A stretch of DNA of 64,000 nucleotides from Echinometra lucunter (Eukaryota; Echinodermata; Echinoidea; Camarodonta; Echinometridae). The stretch spans positions 29,113,763 through 29,177,762 of the forward strand of contig CM057154.1 of NCBI GenBank assembly GCA_029962745.1. Reading direction: 5' to 3'. Positions 23,854-37,400 of the stretch are shown here, one piece after another. The notes under the pieces are model-generated. The model was given only the letters and a program-made list of their open reading frames with translations. It was not told the DNA's origin and searched no databases. The translations under genes were made by a program, and so were the position numbers. How positions within the stretch are numbered: position 1 is the stretch's first letter; each line of letters starts with the position of its first letter.

Positions 23854-24382
23854 ATCAAAACTTTTTTCAACCCATTCGTGACAGAGGTCCACATTTTGTG
23901 GTTTGACCTAATAACTTTTGATGCAGAGCCCTAAAAATCATACCAAATACATGACCAGAAAGAGCAAAAAATTCTACACAAACTCTGCCCATTTTGGTTG
24001 CGTCAATATTCGTTGTTTGATGCTGAAAATTTTTTAAAGGAAAATAAGCATTAAAATCCTTAAATTGGCAATGTGATAGAAAGTTTAAAATCACCGTTTT
24101 CCCCTGCAAATTGGCAACTTTTTGACTTCTCATCATAATTTCTGTCAACTTATATTCATTTCAGATACATGACGTTTTATAAGAAAAATGTAGCAATAAA
24201 ATAAAAATGTTGGTGTTGCCAATTTGAAGAATAAAAACTTATCAAATTAGGTTTTAAATAATTCCTGTCACGAATGGGTTAAGTGGGAGCTATTATAAAT
24301 TTCACAATTTCTATGATGTGAACAAAATTATAATTCTGGAGAAGGAATTTTAAAATAGCTCCCACTTAAAAAAAGTTTTGAT
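23854..24382. mobile_element. TIR element interrupted by a TTAA-flanked mini-MITE
   Basis: The left end ATCAAAACTTTTTT then CAACCCATTCGTGACAG is mirrored on the right by CTGTCACGAATGGG then AAAAAAGTTTTGAT, giving ~31-bp arms. The right arm is split by an 83-bp insert at 24283-24365. Removing the insert and one TTAA restores the right arm with one mismatch to the left. No coding capacity. Confidence 0.8.
24283..24365. mobile_element. 83-bp mini-MITE with TTAA duplication
   Basis: The ends GTGGGAGCTATT and AATAGCTCCCAC are exact inverted repeats. The target is TTAA on both sides (24279-24282 and 24366-24369). TTAA duplication is typical of piggyBac and Kolobok elements. With 12-bp ends and no internal gene it must have been moved by a transposase made elsewhere. 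Confidence 0.8.
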
Positions 24383-24394
24383 TCTGCCTGGGAA

Positions 24395-24418
24395 GTGACT
24401 CTGTGGTAACAGAGTCAC
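24395..24418. repeat. Perfect 10-bp-arm hairpin
   Basis: GTGACTCTGT and ACAGAGTCAC are exact complements with a GGTA loop, directly before the transposase remnant. It may be part of the same dead element. Confidence 0.7.
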
Positions 24419-24585
24419 GGTTGGTCGGACCCTTCCTGATAGATGGAAATCTCAGTCGAGAACGACTCATCAAAGAAGAGATCACTCCAGAGCTTGATCA
24501 ACACTTCGTTTGTCAATTAACCGAATGTGAGCTTCGAAAGAATCCGGTGATCACAAGATGGACTGATGAAGCACCGCCTCATTGA
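24403..24585 (+). pseudogene. Mariner/IS630-type transposase fragment
   Basis: The short frame contains VGPFLIDGNLSRERL and then a WTDEAPPH ending. This resembles the mariner-family catalytic-core segment in which the VNGERYL region is followed by the QDGAPPH motif carrying the second Asp. Spacing is shorter than in intact enzymes and the frame ends right after the motif, so it is a broken remnant. Similarity was judged by eye. Confidence 0.5.
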
Positions 24586-25315
24586 AAAATGATCACCATG
24601 GAGAGACTATATATGAGAACTCTTCGACAAAAGTCATGAAGATCAAAAAATAAACTGCGATGAAAGAACAGGAATCAAGAGAGCTAGATATTAATCAGAT
24701 TAACAATCATGCAAAGTCAAAGTGGAAATGAAATAAACCAAAATATACGAATAAAGTAAAAATCATAAAAAAATGGACTAAAGACCGAAAGAGCATCCAC
24801 AAGAGAGAGAACAAAACATGAATGAATAGATGAGAAGAATAAAAACAAACTCGTAGCATGATCTGCTTGAAAACGCTCTTTATTATTCTGCGCAATTCGT
24901 TTCTGACATGAAGCAGTTGTAAGTTGGTAATCCGTCATGTGTGAATGATTTACCGTGTAAATGATATCAAATAAAACAAGAGACTTTACTCTTACTGCTA
25001 GTGTCAATGTATCAAACATATCATAATCTCATTATTATCATATCTATCTCCAAAAACAGGTTTCCTTTTGTCTGGGACGCACTGTATAGCATCATCAGTG
25101 TATTGAGCGAAAAATTCTAGTTAGTAAATGAATCTTTCTGTTGTTATTTGAAATATGAAATGCAAAATCAATCATTTTTTGGTGAAATATTTCACAATAT
25201 AGGCCTACAAACAAAGAAATGTTACTGCATTTGTATTCTATTTTATTCGTTGAATTTTCAATAAAAAATAGCAAATATGCAAATGAGGTAAAACCAGTCA
25301 CGTGATTGAAAACCA

Positions 25316-25680
25316 ATTTTTAATTGGTCCCAATTGGTCCCAATTAAAACCAAATGGTCCAAATTGTTCCCCATTGAAACCAGTTGGTCCAAATTGTTCC
25401 CCATTGAAACCAATTGGTCCAAATTGTTCCCCATTGAAACCAATTGGCCCAATTGATCGAATTGAACCAATTGACAGTTAGTTGGTCCAAGCAATTGAAA
25501 TCAACTGTCCCATTGCAATCCCGTTGGACCAATTGGGACTGATTGACCAAATGGCTGGTAGAAATTTAGAACGTCAACTGAATTCTAATGTTTACCAATT
25601 GAAACCTATTAAGACCCATTGGTACAAACAAACTGAACACCAATTGGAATTCAATGGGTATTCAATTGTTTGGTTGTTTT
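25316..25680. repeat. CAATTGG minisatellite, exact 30-bp units in the centre
   Basis: Three consecutive 30-bp units occupy 25351-25440 (CAAWTGGTCC, AAATTGTTCC, CCATTGAAAC blocks). Degenerate CAATTGG/CCAATTG-rich flanks continue to about 25680. The core TTGGTCCAA also occurs in the satellite at 61.0-63.6 kb. Confidence 0.8.
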
Positions 25681-25889
25681 TGTCTTGGGGGCTACCCCAG
25701 CGGCTATGTTCGGTCTGACAAGAATTATGTTACAAAATTGCCTGTTGCATTTTATTTTGTAATAAAATGTATTACAGTCATTCTATGAATTTCGTAACAA
25801 AATTTTATTAAGTTTGAATCTATTTTGTCACAAAAAGGTGTTTAAGTTTGGACCGAATAGTGAAGGGAACACTTGGCGCCCCATAGTGT

Positions 25890-26093
25890 CGTGTACAATC
25901 CAGTCCGAGTCTTGGGAGCACTCAGGAGGCTAGCTAGCCGGGCGGGCGGACGGCCGCGCCGCCGGGGGACCAGCAAGCGATATAGCTAGCTATATACGTC
26001 ACGAGATCGAGAGTTCGTGCACTGCACCGCATTCCTGGGGCATGACAACTCTGATCCTTGGCTAGCTAGCTGCACGCTGACTTTAATCAAGCC
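25890..26093 (+). promoter_or_regulatory. CpG- and GCTAGC-rich promoter / 5' UTR candidate of the FKBP6-like gene
   Basis: A local GC peak (GGGCGGGCGGACGGCCGCGCC near 25940) lies 100-200 bp before the start codon, within otherwise AT-rich DNA. GCTAGC/CTAGCTAG motifs repeat at about 25931, 25983 and 26061. No TATA box stands out. The same motif enrichment occurs at 2640-2830. Confidence 0.4.
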
Positions 26094-29000
26094 ATGGAGA
26101 GCGTTGAACCAGTTTCGTCAGGAGACACCTTATTCACTGAATACGACGAAGCTGATGATGTAAATATGAAAATTAATGTTAAGTCTGACTTTAGTTTTTA
26201 GAATTTCTAAGGCTAAATTTGTCTGACTGGGTCTGACTGTTGTTGTGTACGGTAACGACTAACGTGTATTGCGCAATCATGAACTTGGCATTGGCACATG
26301 TTGAGAAACAGTTAGAATAGATCTAAGTTACAATACATGTGAGATGACTTGTTCACTGGTTATAGTGGTATTGATATGACTAACCCCGCTTTCACACAGA
26401 GGTAAAATTCTTTGTATAAAGCTGATTAGTCATGTTAGTTTAAAGAGCTTTAATAAGCTTTCCATACGAGTTTCACACAAAAAGTTTCAGTGGCAGTAGT
26501 CTAACACTATTAAGTAACAGTAACAATATACACGGCGCTGTCGCGAAGCAGCGCTGTACAAGCGGGCATTGGAAATCATTGCGAACCTGCTGCAAAAATT
26601 GCGACAACATCGCGTTTGTGATGAAGCTGAATTTTCATTGCTATTTGCTGATGAAATGAATCCTTAAATTTTTTAATATTACCTGACATCCACGCATACC
26701 GTAAGCCGCTATAGCCTAGTTGTGAAAGCGAACTATTTGGTTTTTTTTCTGCAACGACCGGGAGACTATGGTACAGGATTACCTCACTCCCGTATATCAG
26801 ATGAGGATGATGAGGATGAAGTTAGGGCAGGGGCAGTGCTACAGGGGGGGGGGCAGGGACAAATGCCCCCCCCCCCATGATTTTTCAAGTTATAAAAAAA
26901 AGTAAAGGAGGAGAAAAAAAGAAAAAAGAGGAGGAAGAAGAAAGAAGAGGGTGGTAAAAGAGAGGCCGTTGGCTTGCAACTATATAATACCCATATTTCT
27001 TCATCTAAAACATCAATAAATTGACCTATGGTCATCTTGCCCCCCCCCCCCCCCCCCCCCTATCAAAATACCCTGGTGCCACCCCTTAGTTAGGGTTTAT
27101 TCAATTTCTAAAGGTCTTGTACATGTAACTATAATGATAAGTACTGATTAATGTAACATTAACAAAAAATTCTTACCCTTTTAAAATTTCAGTATGATCA
27201 GGTGACTGTGGAGCTAGAAAAAGGGCTTGTGTTGGATGATTTACAAAGTGATAGAGGTACTCAATTTGAGATCAAAGCTCCTGTAGATCTGCCAGGTATG
27301 TATATTGATTAAGTTCTAATGCAGGCTTTTTATAAAATGTGACCTCTAGTATAAATGGAATGATTAGCAGATTTCCTAAGCTTTTTTAGTATTAAAAAAT
27401 ACCAGAAGTATATGCTTTACTGTGTCATTTAACTGTGCCTAAGTAACTTGACCATAGTTTCAACTATGAAATGCTAGTGATCATTTGACAAATGAAAGTT
27501 TATTCATTTTGGCATTTTATTATTATTTTTTTCAAATATTAGAAATGTGATTATTGTTGCTGATATCAAGATGGAAATATGATTCATTCAGTGCTTTAGA
27601 ATCATATTCTTGACATATTTTTTGCCTTTGTAGACCCAGATACAAACGCTTACTTTGAAACGGAAGAGGTTTTCAAGCAGCTGAACAGAGAATGTCTAGG
27701 CGAGGATGATGATACAGAAGAGGAGGGTTTGGTGAGTCTAAAAGAACAGTAATGATTTAATATGCAATGTTTTGAGGTTGCGAAGAGCAGTCCCCTGTCC
27801 CTTCTCCCCCTGGATAGTAAACTTTGAAATTATATACCAGGAGGGTATAAACTTGGTTAGATTGATATTGAAAATTGGTTGAAGAATTCTAAATTTTATA
27901 CTAGGAGGGGGGGGGGGGAGGGAGGGGATAGAATGTAACATCTCATTTTTGAAGTAACCACTGCATACCATCTTCTGTTTTCTTTTGCTTGTACATGTAA
28001 TAATCTAAATGGAGAGAGAGAGAGAGCGATGGGGGGGGGGGATGGAGTGATGTGTTTATGTTGAAGTTGTATAGGCAGCCTGATAGAGTATCATAATTAT
28101 GTGGTATCTGACATGGATAACTTTCTTATGGGTGATATCTGGGAATATGGTGTAACCTGTCATTATTTTTCAAAATTTCCTTGTTTTTCAACATGAGAGT
28201 CATAAACCCAAACTGAGAATATTTGTTTAATCCTTATGTCCTATTCTGTAACTCCTGTATTTTCTTTTGTTTTCTGTGAGCAGTCCCCTTTTGAAAAGAT
28301 GGCCAAGAAAATGGAGGACATTACTCCTGAGAAGGATAGGAAGGTGCTAAAGAGCAGCCTCAGACAAGGCACAGGAACCTTACCTGTCGTAGGGATGACC
28401 CTGACAGGTGAATTTATGTTATTAACAGTCTGTTTTTATTAATGATGGATTAATGTTTACAAGTTAGTTTTTTGTAAGTTTTTATTGCCTAACTACATGT
28501 AAGGGGCTGCAATGAATATCATTAAATGCCGAATCATGTGGGAATGATGGAAATGAGATATGAAGTACTCGTATAAAACTTGCCAGACTGACAGTCAGTG
28601 ACCACTTGTATTCTACAACAAATGGACTATAATGTCCATTTTATCCTATAAAGTAATGTTTCTCCCCCAAGCAATAGGTGAATGGCATGTTTATTTTGTA
28701 CATAGAATATTTTGTCTGTGTTTTTTTAGCTTTTATGAGAAGCTTGAGTAGTAGAGAAGTAAAACAGAAAATAATTAAAAAAAAAAAAAAAGTGGTGAGC
28801 TTTCCTATTCATTTATGCCAGTATTAAAGGAATTCCTGAAAAGGATGTTTCGTGGAGAGAGGTTGCCCTTACTTTATCTGGTGAACCATCGGTGAACACG
28901 TTGAATCCTCGGAAGAAGATTTGAAATTATAATCAAGTCATTACCAAAGTATATCTCATAAAATGAATTATATAGTTGCTTAAATTATGTCCAGTAATGA

Positions 29001-32000
29001 TAAGTTCTGAATTGGTTGTATGTTGCAGTACATTACAATTGCTATGTGGAGTACAGTGATGAACCATACGACTCAACGCGACTGAGAAACAAACCAGAGA
29101 GATTCAAACTAGGGGCAGGTAGGTGAACAACTCTATCACCAGTGAGTAATGTATGCTGTGTAGCTGTTTAGTAGCGTGACACCACTGATCTATAGTGTTT
29201 CAATACAGTATATGTTCAACATGCTTGGGAACACTTACTGTCAACCACTTTACATTGTACATATTGTTACATTAAGACCGGCGCACACTATACGCTTCTA
29301 CTGCGACCTGATTTTTAAAAAAATGGCATTTTTCATAATATATGAAAGTTTAAATGAGTAAAATTCTCTTATTTGAAGTTCGGAATAATGATAGAAATAC
29401 TAAAATCAAAATTTTGGTTAACTGCAAGCCTTGTGTTCGGAGTTAGGGTGAAGTCGGCTTCAAATCTTAACCGATCACAAGACTGCTATGACGTCACTAC
29501 AATTTGGAATTGAATTCGCTTTCATTCCTCCAGGGAGGCTCGCACTAGCCCGGAATTTAGATTTTAATGTTCATACGACTATTCAGAACTTCGATTATGA
29601 AGATTTTACATGTTTGAATGTTCATATCAAATGCTATAACAATTTTTTCCAAAATCAGATCACAGTCGGATCATGCATTCAGTCCTTGGGTCTGTCATTC
29701 CTGATTAGGCTTTATTCGTTCAAAGTACTGTGTGATGATGTGAAATGGGAGAGTTTGTGATAGTAGGACACTTCCATTACATAAAACATCTTATTGTATT
29801 GACCATGTTTGCAGAATTTCAATTCCATACATTTTACTATTCATCATTCAATCCTAGGGTCCGTCATTCCTGGTATGGAGCTAGCTCTGAGTACGATGCG
29901 CCAGGGAGAGACATCCAAGTTTCTTATTCATCCTGACCATGCCTATGGGAAGCTTGGTGTACCTCCCAGGATCCCAGCCAATGCTACTAGTAAGTTTGCA
30001 AGTGGTGGGGGTGTTTCATAAAGCTGTTCGTAAAGTTATGAATGACTTTGCAAACAACTTGAATATGGCAAGCCAAATGGGATTCTCAATCATTATAAAT
30101 CTCATCATTTAAAGGTGAAAGATGTAGACATAGATTAACATTACTATCGTTTACAAACATCTTTATTGCAAAGTATATTCTTTGCCACAATTCATGGGAA
30201 ATGTAGTCACATTTTGTTAAAGCATCAGGAAAAACTTTGGACATCCCATTCGGTACTTCATATTCAAGTCATTCGTAAAATCATGCGTAACTTTACAAAC
30301 AGCAGTATGAAACACCCCCTGGTCTGTTTTTCAGCAGGCATATATTTGCATTTGCCCCTCTATACCCAGGAGATATGTGTTGTAGTTGAATGTTTTGAAT
30401 GCATCGTACCACAGCTCTAATGACATTCAGCAAGCACCTAGGAGAGATTTACAAAGGTCTTATGTTCAAGTCACATCCTAGTGCCCATGTCTTTTTAGGG
30501 AGGCATATATTTAATGCATTCCATTCTCTTTCTCCATGAGAGGAATAATTGTCGGGATCAGTTTGATATCTAGGTATTTTGTGGTTGAAAGTTTTGAATC
30601 TTTGCATTGAAATGTGAATGTCATGGGTTCAAGCCACATCCCGGCACTGATTTCCTTTCGACAAGGCATATCTTTTTTGTGTGTCTCTCCTAGAAAACGT
30701 ATGTTGTGGTGGAATGATTTGAATGCTTGATTAGAGATACGAAGGTTCATAGAATCAAAACAAGGCATAGCACTGATGACTTTCCATCTAGGCAAGTATC
30801 TGTGTTTGCCAGAACTCTTTACCCAGGATAGATATGTTGTGGTTGAATGGTTTGAAAGCTCAGTTTGCTCAACCAGGGCCCCATTTCATAAAACTTGTTA
30901 TCAATAGCAAGTTGCAGTAACTTTTAGAAGCTACTGAAATCCTTGCATCTGATTGGCTGAGAGCAAATTTGTCAGAGAAATGTGGCAGTTGTTACTGATA
31001 ACAAGTTTTATGAAACGGGCCCCAGAACAGTACACTTTCATATTGTGTTCTTCATAAATTTTTCCAGTTCTGATGGAGATCGAACTTAAGAACTTCACAG
31101 ATCGCGCTGAGCTTGATGAGTTCAACAGCATGAGTGAAGAGGAACGGAAAGAAGTCACCTTTAAGAAGAAGCTTAAAGTAGTTAACTCAGAACGGCAGGT
31201 AATTTAAGCTTAGTCCAGATGTGGCAATGTAAAAACCCTTAAGAAAACTGTCCGTGTACATAAGTGGCAGGAGGCCACATGTTTTTGTGGGGGGGGGGAG
31301 GGTGAAAATGTAGATTTGTGCCAGAATGGGCCCCTTGGAAACTATTATTGAACTGTTTATTGTACAATATGAAGTGTAATATATCATGTCATTTTTCTGC
31401 ACTCTGCACTTTTCTTCTTTTTTTTTTAATATGTTTGAATGGACTTGGCCTGGTTTGATAAGACTTGTTAAAAATGCCAGTGTACAATAAGCCACTGATA
31501 TCCTGACACTTGATTGGCCATGATAATACTTGTCATAGATCTGTGGCATTTATTACTGATAGTGATTTTTATGAAACAGCCCCACTATGGAGGGTTAAAT
31601 ATTCGTGAATCGAGGTTTTCATGAGGAACATTGATCAGTGGTCATGCATAAATATTTTTGTTTCGAATGTTTCAAATCCTTGAATTGAAATTTGAATGTC
31701 ATGGGTTCAAGCCACATCCCGGCACTGATTTCCTTTCAACAAGGCATATACATGTATCTGTATTTCCTTTCAACAAGTCATGTATTTATCTGAATTTGTC
31801 ATAGATCCGGTTCATTTATTACTGATAGCAATTTTTAATGAAACAGCCCCGCTGTGAAGGATTTAATGTTTGTGAAAAAAGGTTTTCATGCAGAACATTG
31901 ATCAGTGATCATGCATAAAAACATTTCATTGGTTTTTGGTGTGTAATAAAATGTCCTTTTGTATGCAATATGTGCAAAATTATGTCAAATACAACACAAA

Positions 32001-34454
32001 TGGTTTCTTAAAGTAAATTTGAAGTTTAAATGTTTAATGATTATTACCTGTGTTTTGTTTTGATGTTTCTTATTTTTCAGGAGGGAAATGAACTCTTTCA
32101 CAGTGGGAAATATAACCAAGCTCTATCAAAGTATCTGAGGGTAAGTCCCAATGGAGACACATTTAACTTTGATAGGAAGACATTGAATTTGAATTTGAAT
32201 TTATTTGTTCCACTTTTTACATCATTTACATTTGACAAAAATATAATGCATTTCAAAATCATATGGTAAGAAAAATATTTGCGGATGGACTATACAGCAC
32301 AAAATAGAAAATCTAAAAACAAGTGGGGAGCCTAAATAAAAAGCAAAGCTTGTATAGATTAGGCTCCCGAAAGAGAAACATAGGCTATTCTGATGATCAT
32401 GTGTAATACGATGCGAGAAGGAAAATCAAATTAAGGTATGTGGAGTAAACCAAAACTAATTTCATACATTCACCTGTACAATCCAGCATTACATGCTAAT
32501 TTATGCGAAATTTATTTAAAAATCACAAAAAAAAGCTTCTTCTCCTTCATTTGTCAACAGATTTGATTTGGTTTTTTTGTTTCATCTGATAGAGCTACGT
32601 GAGGTGGACTGAACTTCTACACAGAATTTCGAAATTTTGTCTCAAAAATTAGTTATGCTAATATATGCAAAATTAAAAAAAAAATCGTAAAAAATGCTTC
32701 TTCTCCTTCATTTGTTGACCGATTTTGATTTTGTTTTTTGTTTCATCTGGTAGAGCTACATTAGGTACTACTAAACTTCTAAACAGAATTTTGACATTTT
32801 GTCTAGAAAGTTAAGACTGACGGAATAAGGTTCAAATCTGTAGTTTGACATTCAGGGACTGTTGTTCTCAGGAACTTTTTTTGTTCATTGTCCTCGTTTA
32901 AATAGCTATACAAGAGTACTCTTTCTTTCTGTGTGTGTCTTTATGTCTGTCTGTCTGTCCCCTTGCCTCTTCTGTCTCTCTTTCTCTCATTCCATTTATC
33001 TCTAATTCTTTTTTTTTTCTCTCTCTCTCTCTCTCTCTCTCTTCAGGGTTTAAAGATCTTGGAAGGTGCAAATATGAGGAATCAAGAGGAAGAGGATCAG
33101 ATGAAACGCATCCATATCAAGCTGTGTCTCAACATTGCCTTTTGTAGTTCCAAGCTGAAAACTCCAGAGAGGGTTATCGCATACTGCAACAGGGTCCTGG
33201 AAGTGGACTGCAAGAACCCCAAGGCTCTTTACAGGAAAGGCATGGTAAGCCCTATTGTATGGACTAAAATTCTCAAATTCATGGAAGAGGTTTAGCTTTT
33301 AAACCTATGGTTTAAACTTCCACCACTTCAAAATTCCAGCTGGCACTCAATTCAATGTCCCACCCGCCCACCTGGCTCCAATTTCCCCATTGACAAAGAA
33401 AAAATACTACAATTTTGACCTACGAACATGGAATTGTGGTTTAAGACAGCAGATTCAGTGAAAAAATATATGCATGCATAAGCAATTTACATGAAAGTGC
33501 ATGAAGAATTTTACATCTAGCTCCTTCCCAAATACGAATATGTGCACAATGTTCACCCGCGCCCAACATCAAGTTGCAACACGCTCTCTCTCGCCCGGCC
33601 CGTGTGCAGGGGCTTTGCAATCAGCTGGTTTTGCACATATTCAGGTTTTGAGACAACTCGCCCTTTAATAACTAACTCGCCAAACATCACTAAAAAGTCC
33701 CTGGTGACAACCCTGCCTAAATGTCCTCTTGTTCAGTGGGTGGGCAATAATATGCTTATGTACTCTTGTTTATGCTCATTTTAGTTTGCGTCGAAGGATC
33801 AAAAGGTGGTTTAAGCTCATGTACAGTTTTGGTCGCAGAAAGAAATTTGGCATAAAACCGATTGAATATAGTTCCACATTTTCCACCTAGCATATAAAGA
33901 TACATGTGTGGTATCATCTGAGACCCCTGCACACAGACAGCTCCCTCCGCACAACGAACACAGCAGCTTAGTTACACTTGCCGCTTAAACAGAACTTTCA
34001 TTGGTTTTACATAATGTGCAAGCATCTTGTGACTCTACATCGTTGATCCAAGATCAAAAATATTTTTCACCTTTCATTTGTTTGATATTCAGCTTGAGGT
34101 GGAAAGAAATTTACAGCATCTTAGTTTTGCTTCTGTCTTGCTGCTTAGCAGCTAAAAGCAATGAATCTGATGAATAGTTTTTGAGGTCCTACCAAAACTT
34201 TACACAGCCTTTTAACCATGGATGAAGATAAACCTTTAAAGACATTCAGTCATGGGCTTTCAAGGGGAGTGGATCATAATTTGCTGACACCAGACTTTGT
34301 GAAAAGCATGGGAAATACCTGTAATAGAGCTACATTTCTGGAGCACAGCAAAACAAGCTGTCCCACCATAAACATTCTTCGGCCTGCTTCGGGCATTCTC
34401 GGGCCAAGGAAAGTGAGATAATGACTTTGCCATATGGGGAAAAGGATGGAATAT

Positions 34455-34491
<37 letters not shown>

Positions 34492-37400
34492 TAACGTCTG
34501 TTGGTCATAAAACTCATAGTGATGGACAACACCTGTTACTGGGTAACCACCCGTGGTGTCAAATTCCCCATGAAAGGCCATGACTGAGCGTCTTTAATTT
34601 GAGCTAAAGAGTGTATGTTAGGATAGTAAGAGCATCAAATGTGCTATTAAACAAAAGAAACTGGACAGTGGTCAAAAGTACATCGAATGCAATCCAATAC
34701 CATCTGAAACTGTATAGATTCTGTATTTAGTCTATGGGAACCAGAAAATTCAGTAGTCTTGTTAAGGGGAGGAGGTATGCAAATGAGCAGTCATTTATAC
34801 ATTCATTTATGTTATTTGCAGTTTAATTTACATGAGGTAGTAATGTCATTTACAGAATTGCATCTATGTACACCAAGTGAACCATTTCCCCAAACAGCTT
34901 TGTTACCTATTTTCACTCTTTTCTTCTTCATTCTTCTTCAACAAGTGAACGATGTGACTGAAAATTGCACTCTTTCCATAAAAATTTGCCATATAAACTT
35001 ATTTGGAACAAAATTAGGGGTTTGATTTAACAAAGACACAAAACAACAAAAAAAAAGAGGTAACTGACAGAGAGTAGTCAAAAATAAACTTACGTAAACA
35101 AATCATTGAAGCTAATTAGATGTTACTTTGTACTCATTTGTCTTGATGGACAGGCCTTGATGGAGCTGCAGGATTTTAAGGGTGCCCATCGTTTCCTGAG
35201 CCAGGCCCAGCAGCAGTGTCCCTCAGATACCGCCATACTTGGTGGGCTCAGAGAGCTAGATAAGACGTGGAAACGCTGGAACCTGATGGAGCGTAGTCGC
35301 TATGGCAACATGTTCCCCAACTGGAAGAAAGGTATCTTTCCGGCGATCCAATATGCGCTTCTGCTACACTTGATCAAAGCTTTTTTTTCTGAAAGATGTA
35401 GAGTTCAGGTAGCCTTAGTTTGAAACTTTGAATTCCGGTTAAGAGCTAGGTTACTTATAGTTTCAGGTGCAGAGTTATACAAAAGAATACAACCAGTGTA
35501 GGACACTAATCGTGCAAGCAATCATTGTTGGAGCATGCATATAAGCATCCATTGTTCCACTCTCTGTGCAGGAGAAATGATTTAGAAGAATTGTGGAATC
35601 TGTGGATGTGTTTTGGAATGGTCCTGTGCAATGTGTTATGTACAGAAGGAGTGTTGTATCGATTCATATCTCCAAATAAATGAAATATTTGATATGGTTA
35701 TTTTCTCTTGGCAAAAATACCAAAAATGACTATTAGTCATTGACTGGTAGTGTTTATGATTGCATAATTTAATTTGCTAAATCCCCCCAATTAACTCATC
35801 ATTTCAGATGCCAGGCCGAAGGAAGATGCAAAGTCGCAGAGGAAAGTACCAGAAGATATTCAGAAAAGCGTGAGAGACACGTTACAGTGAGTATGCCAAC
35901 TCGTTTAGAACAGTTCATGAAATAAATGCACTCACTTTTCATGCAGACTGTCAAAAAGAATTTTTTTTTGATAACCAACACAATTAGAGATATTTGCCTG
36001 ACATGGCAGCACTTGATGTGTAAAGTGGTAAGCAAAATAAACTAGGCATTCCCTGGAATATGGCAGCAGTGTCCAATTCATTAAATGTTTTTCCTGCATT
36101 TTAGTCTTATATCCTTCTTAGCAATTTTCAGTGTATGCCGTTGTCAGCAAGTTCTTGCTATTTTGTTCACATGTGACCGGCTATACTTAACCACAATATC
36201 ATAAGTTACACGATAACAATGTACTATGGTTATTTTCAAATATGTCTATGTAAGATAAAGCCTCACTCTAAGCACTCCAACCGAACTTCCTTTGATATTG
36301 GCTTTAATACCAGAACTTGTGACTTCCTGAAAATGCTATTGATTCTCTCTTTATGTTGGATGTGTAGGGCCTTTCAGGAAGCAGACAAGAAGAATGAGGT
36401 GACCTTCCCGGCCAAGTCCATGACAGCAGTGGAAATCGACTTCCTAGAGACAGTTGCTAAGGAATTTGGCATGACCTTCCATAGAAGAGAAATTGTAAGT
36501 CCAGTAATGTTCTTTTAAAAATGACAATTTGACATATATACAGCCCTGGAAAAAAATATTACACCAGCTGTTTTTGTAGGTTAATATAGGAAGTGTTATT
36601 ACATCACTGCTGGAAGTTTTGAAATATCTTCTACTAGCTATAAACTCGTAATGAGTGGACGTCTACTCCCCTTACAAATATCCCCGACATTTAATAACCC
36701 CCAGAACAATTATCCCCCAGACAATTACCCCTAGGACAAGTACCCCAGGATATTTATCCCTAAAGGACAACTACATCACAGGGTGCAATAGAAGGATAGA
36801 TACTTTACATGACGAAAACCCATTGTTTACAACTGAAACCCCGATTTGATTTTTGCAACTTCTAGACACCTGAGATTGCAGTAAGCGTAAATAAACAAAA
36901 GCGCTGAACAACTTAATCACCTTGCCAGAGAAACGATCGACCTTCACAGCTTGATAAGAGAGAGAGAGAGAGAGGAAGGGAGAAAGAGAAACATGCCTAG
37001 TGCATGCGCGACGGGCTAGTTTATGGAGTTAAAAATGTTGCTAGAATCACAATTTCTGGGTCATTTTGCTTCGTTCGAAGTTTAATTTTGGTTTTCATCT
37101 AAATTATGAGTGACTTTTGGACATGGCAATATCTTAAAACAGGTGAAAGATATATTTCCTCCTTCACATTTCCTTTCAGGCAGTGCAGTGTTACGAGTTT
37201 GTTAACACTATTACGTAAGATGATGAGGAGTGCAGGCGTAATCCAAAACCACCACCTCTCATGCGAAGATGCTAGTACTGATAAGACTTTTAACGTGTCT
37301 TTTGGATAGCGGGTAGCTGTACCTCACCTAAGATGCATAGGATCATGTGCTAAAGCGGTGGGGTCTATTTTAAACGAGGGATTTTCGTAATGAGAACCAT

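Larger units (their letters stand above)
20311..25880. other. Intergenic stretch between the two germline-type genes
   Basis: No exon is recognised. It holds a MITE (21465-21777), a decayed Helentron-like copy (21840-22262), a poly-G tract near 22330-22355, a dispersed repeat (22985-23170), an (ATG)n run (23318-23372), a nested TIR element (23854-24382), a transposase scrap (24403-24585) and a CAATTGG minisatellite (25316-25680). The remaining sequence shows nothing I can name. Confidence 0.6.

Noticed and set aside
27634..27731. Ending the FKBP6-like exon 3 frame by reading into the intron
   Set aside because: A GTGAGT donor at 27732 keeps phase 0 with the next exon, and reading through leads quickly to a stop.
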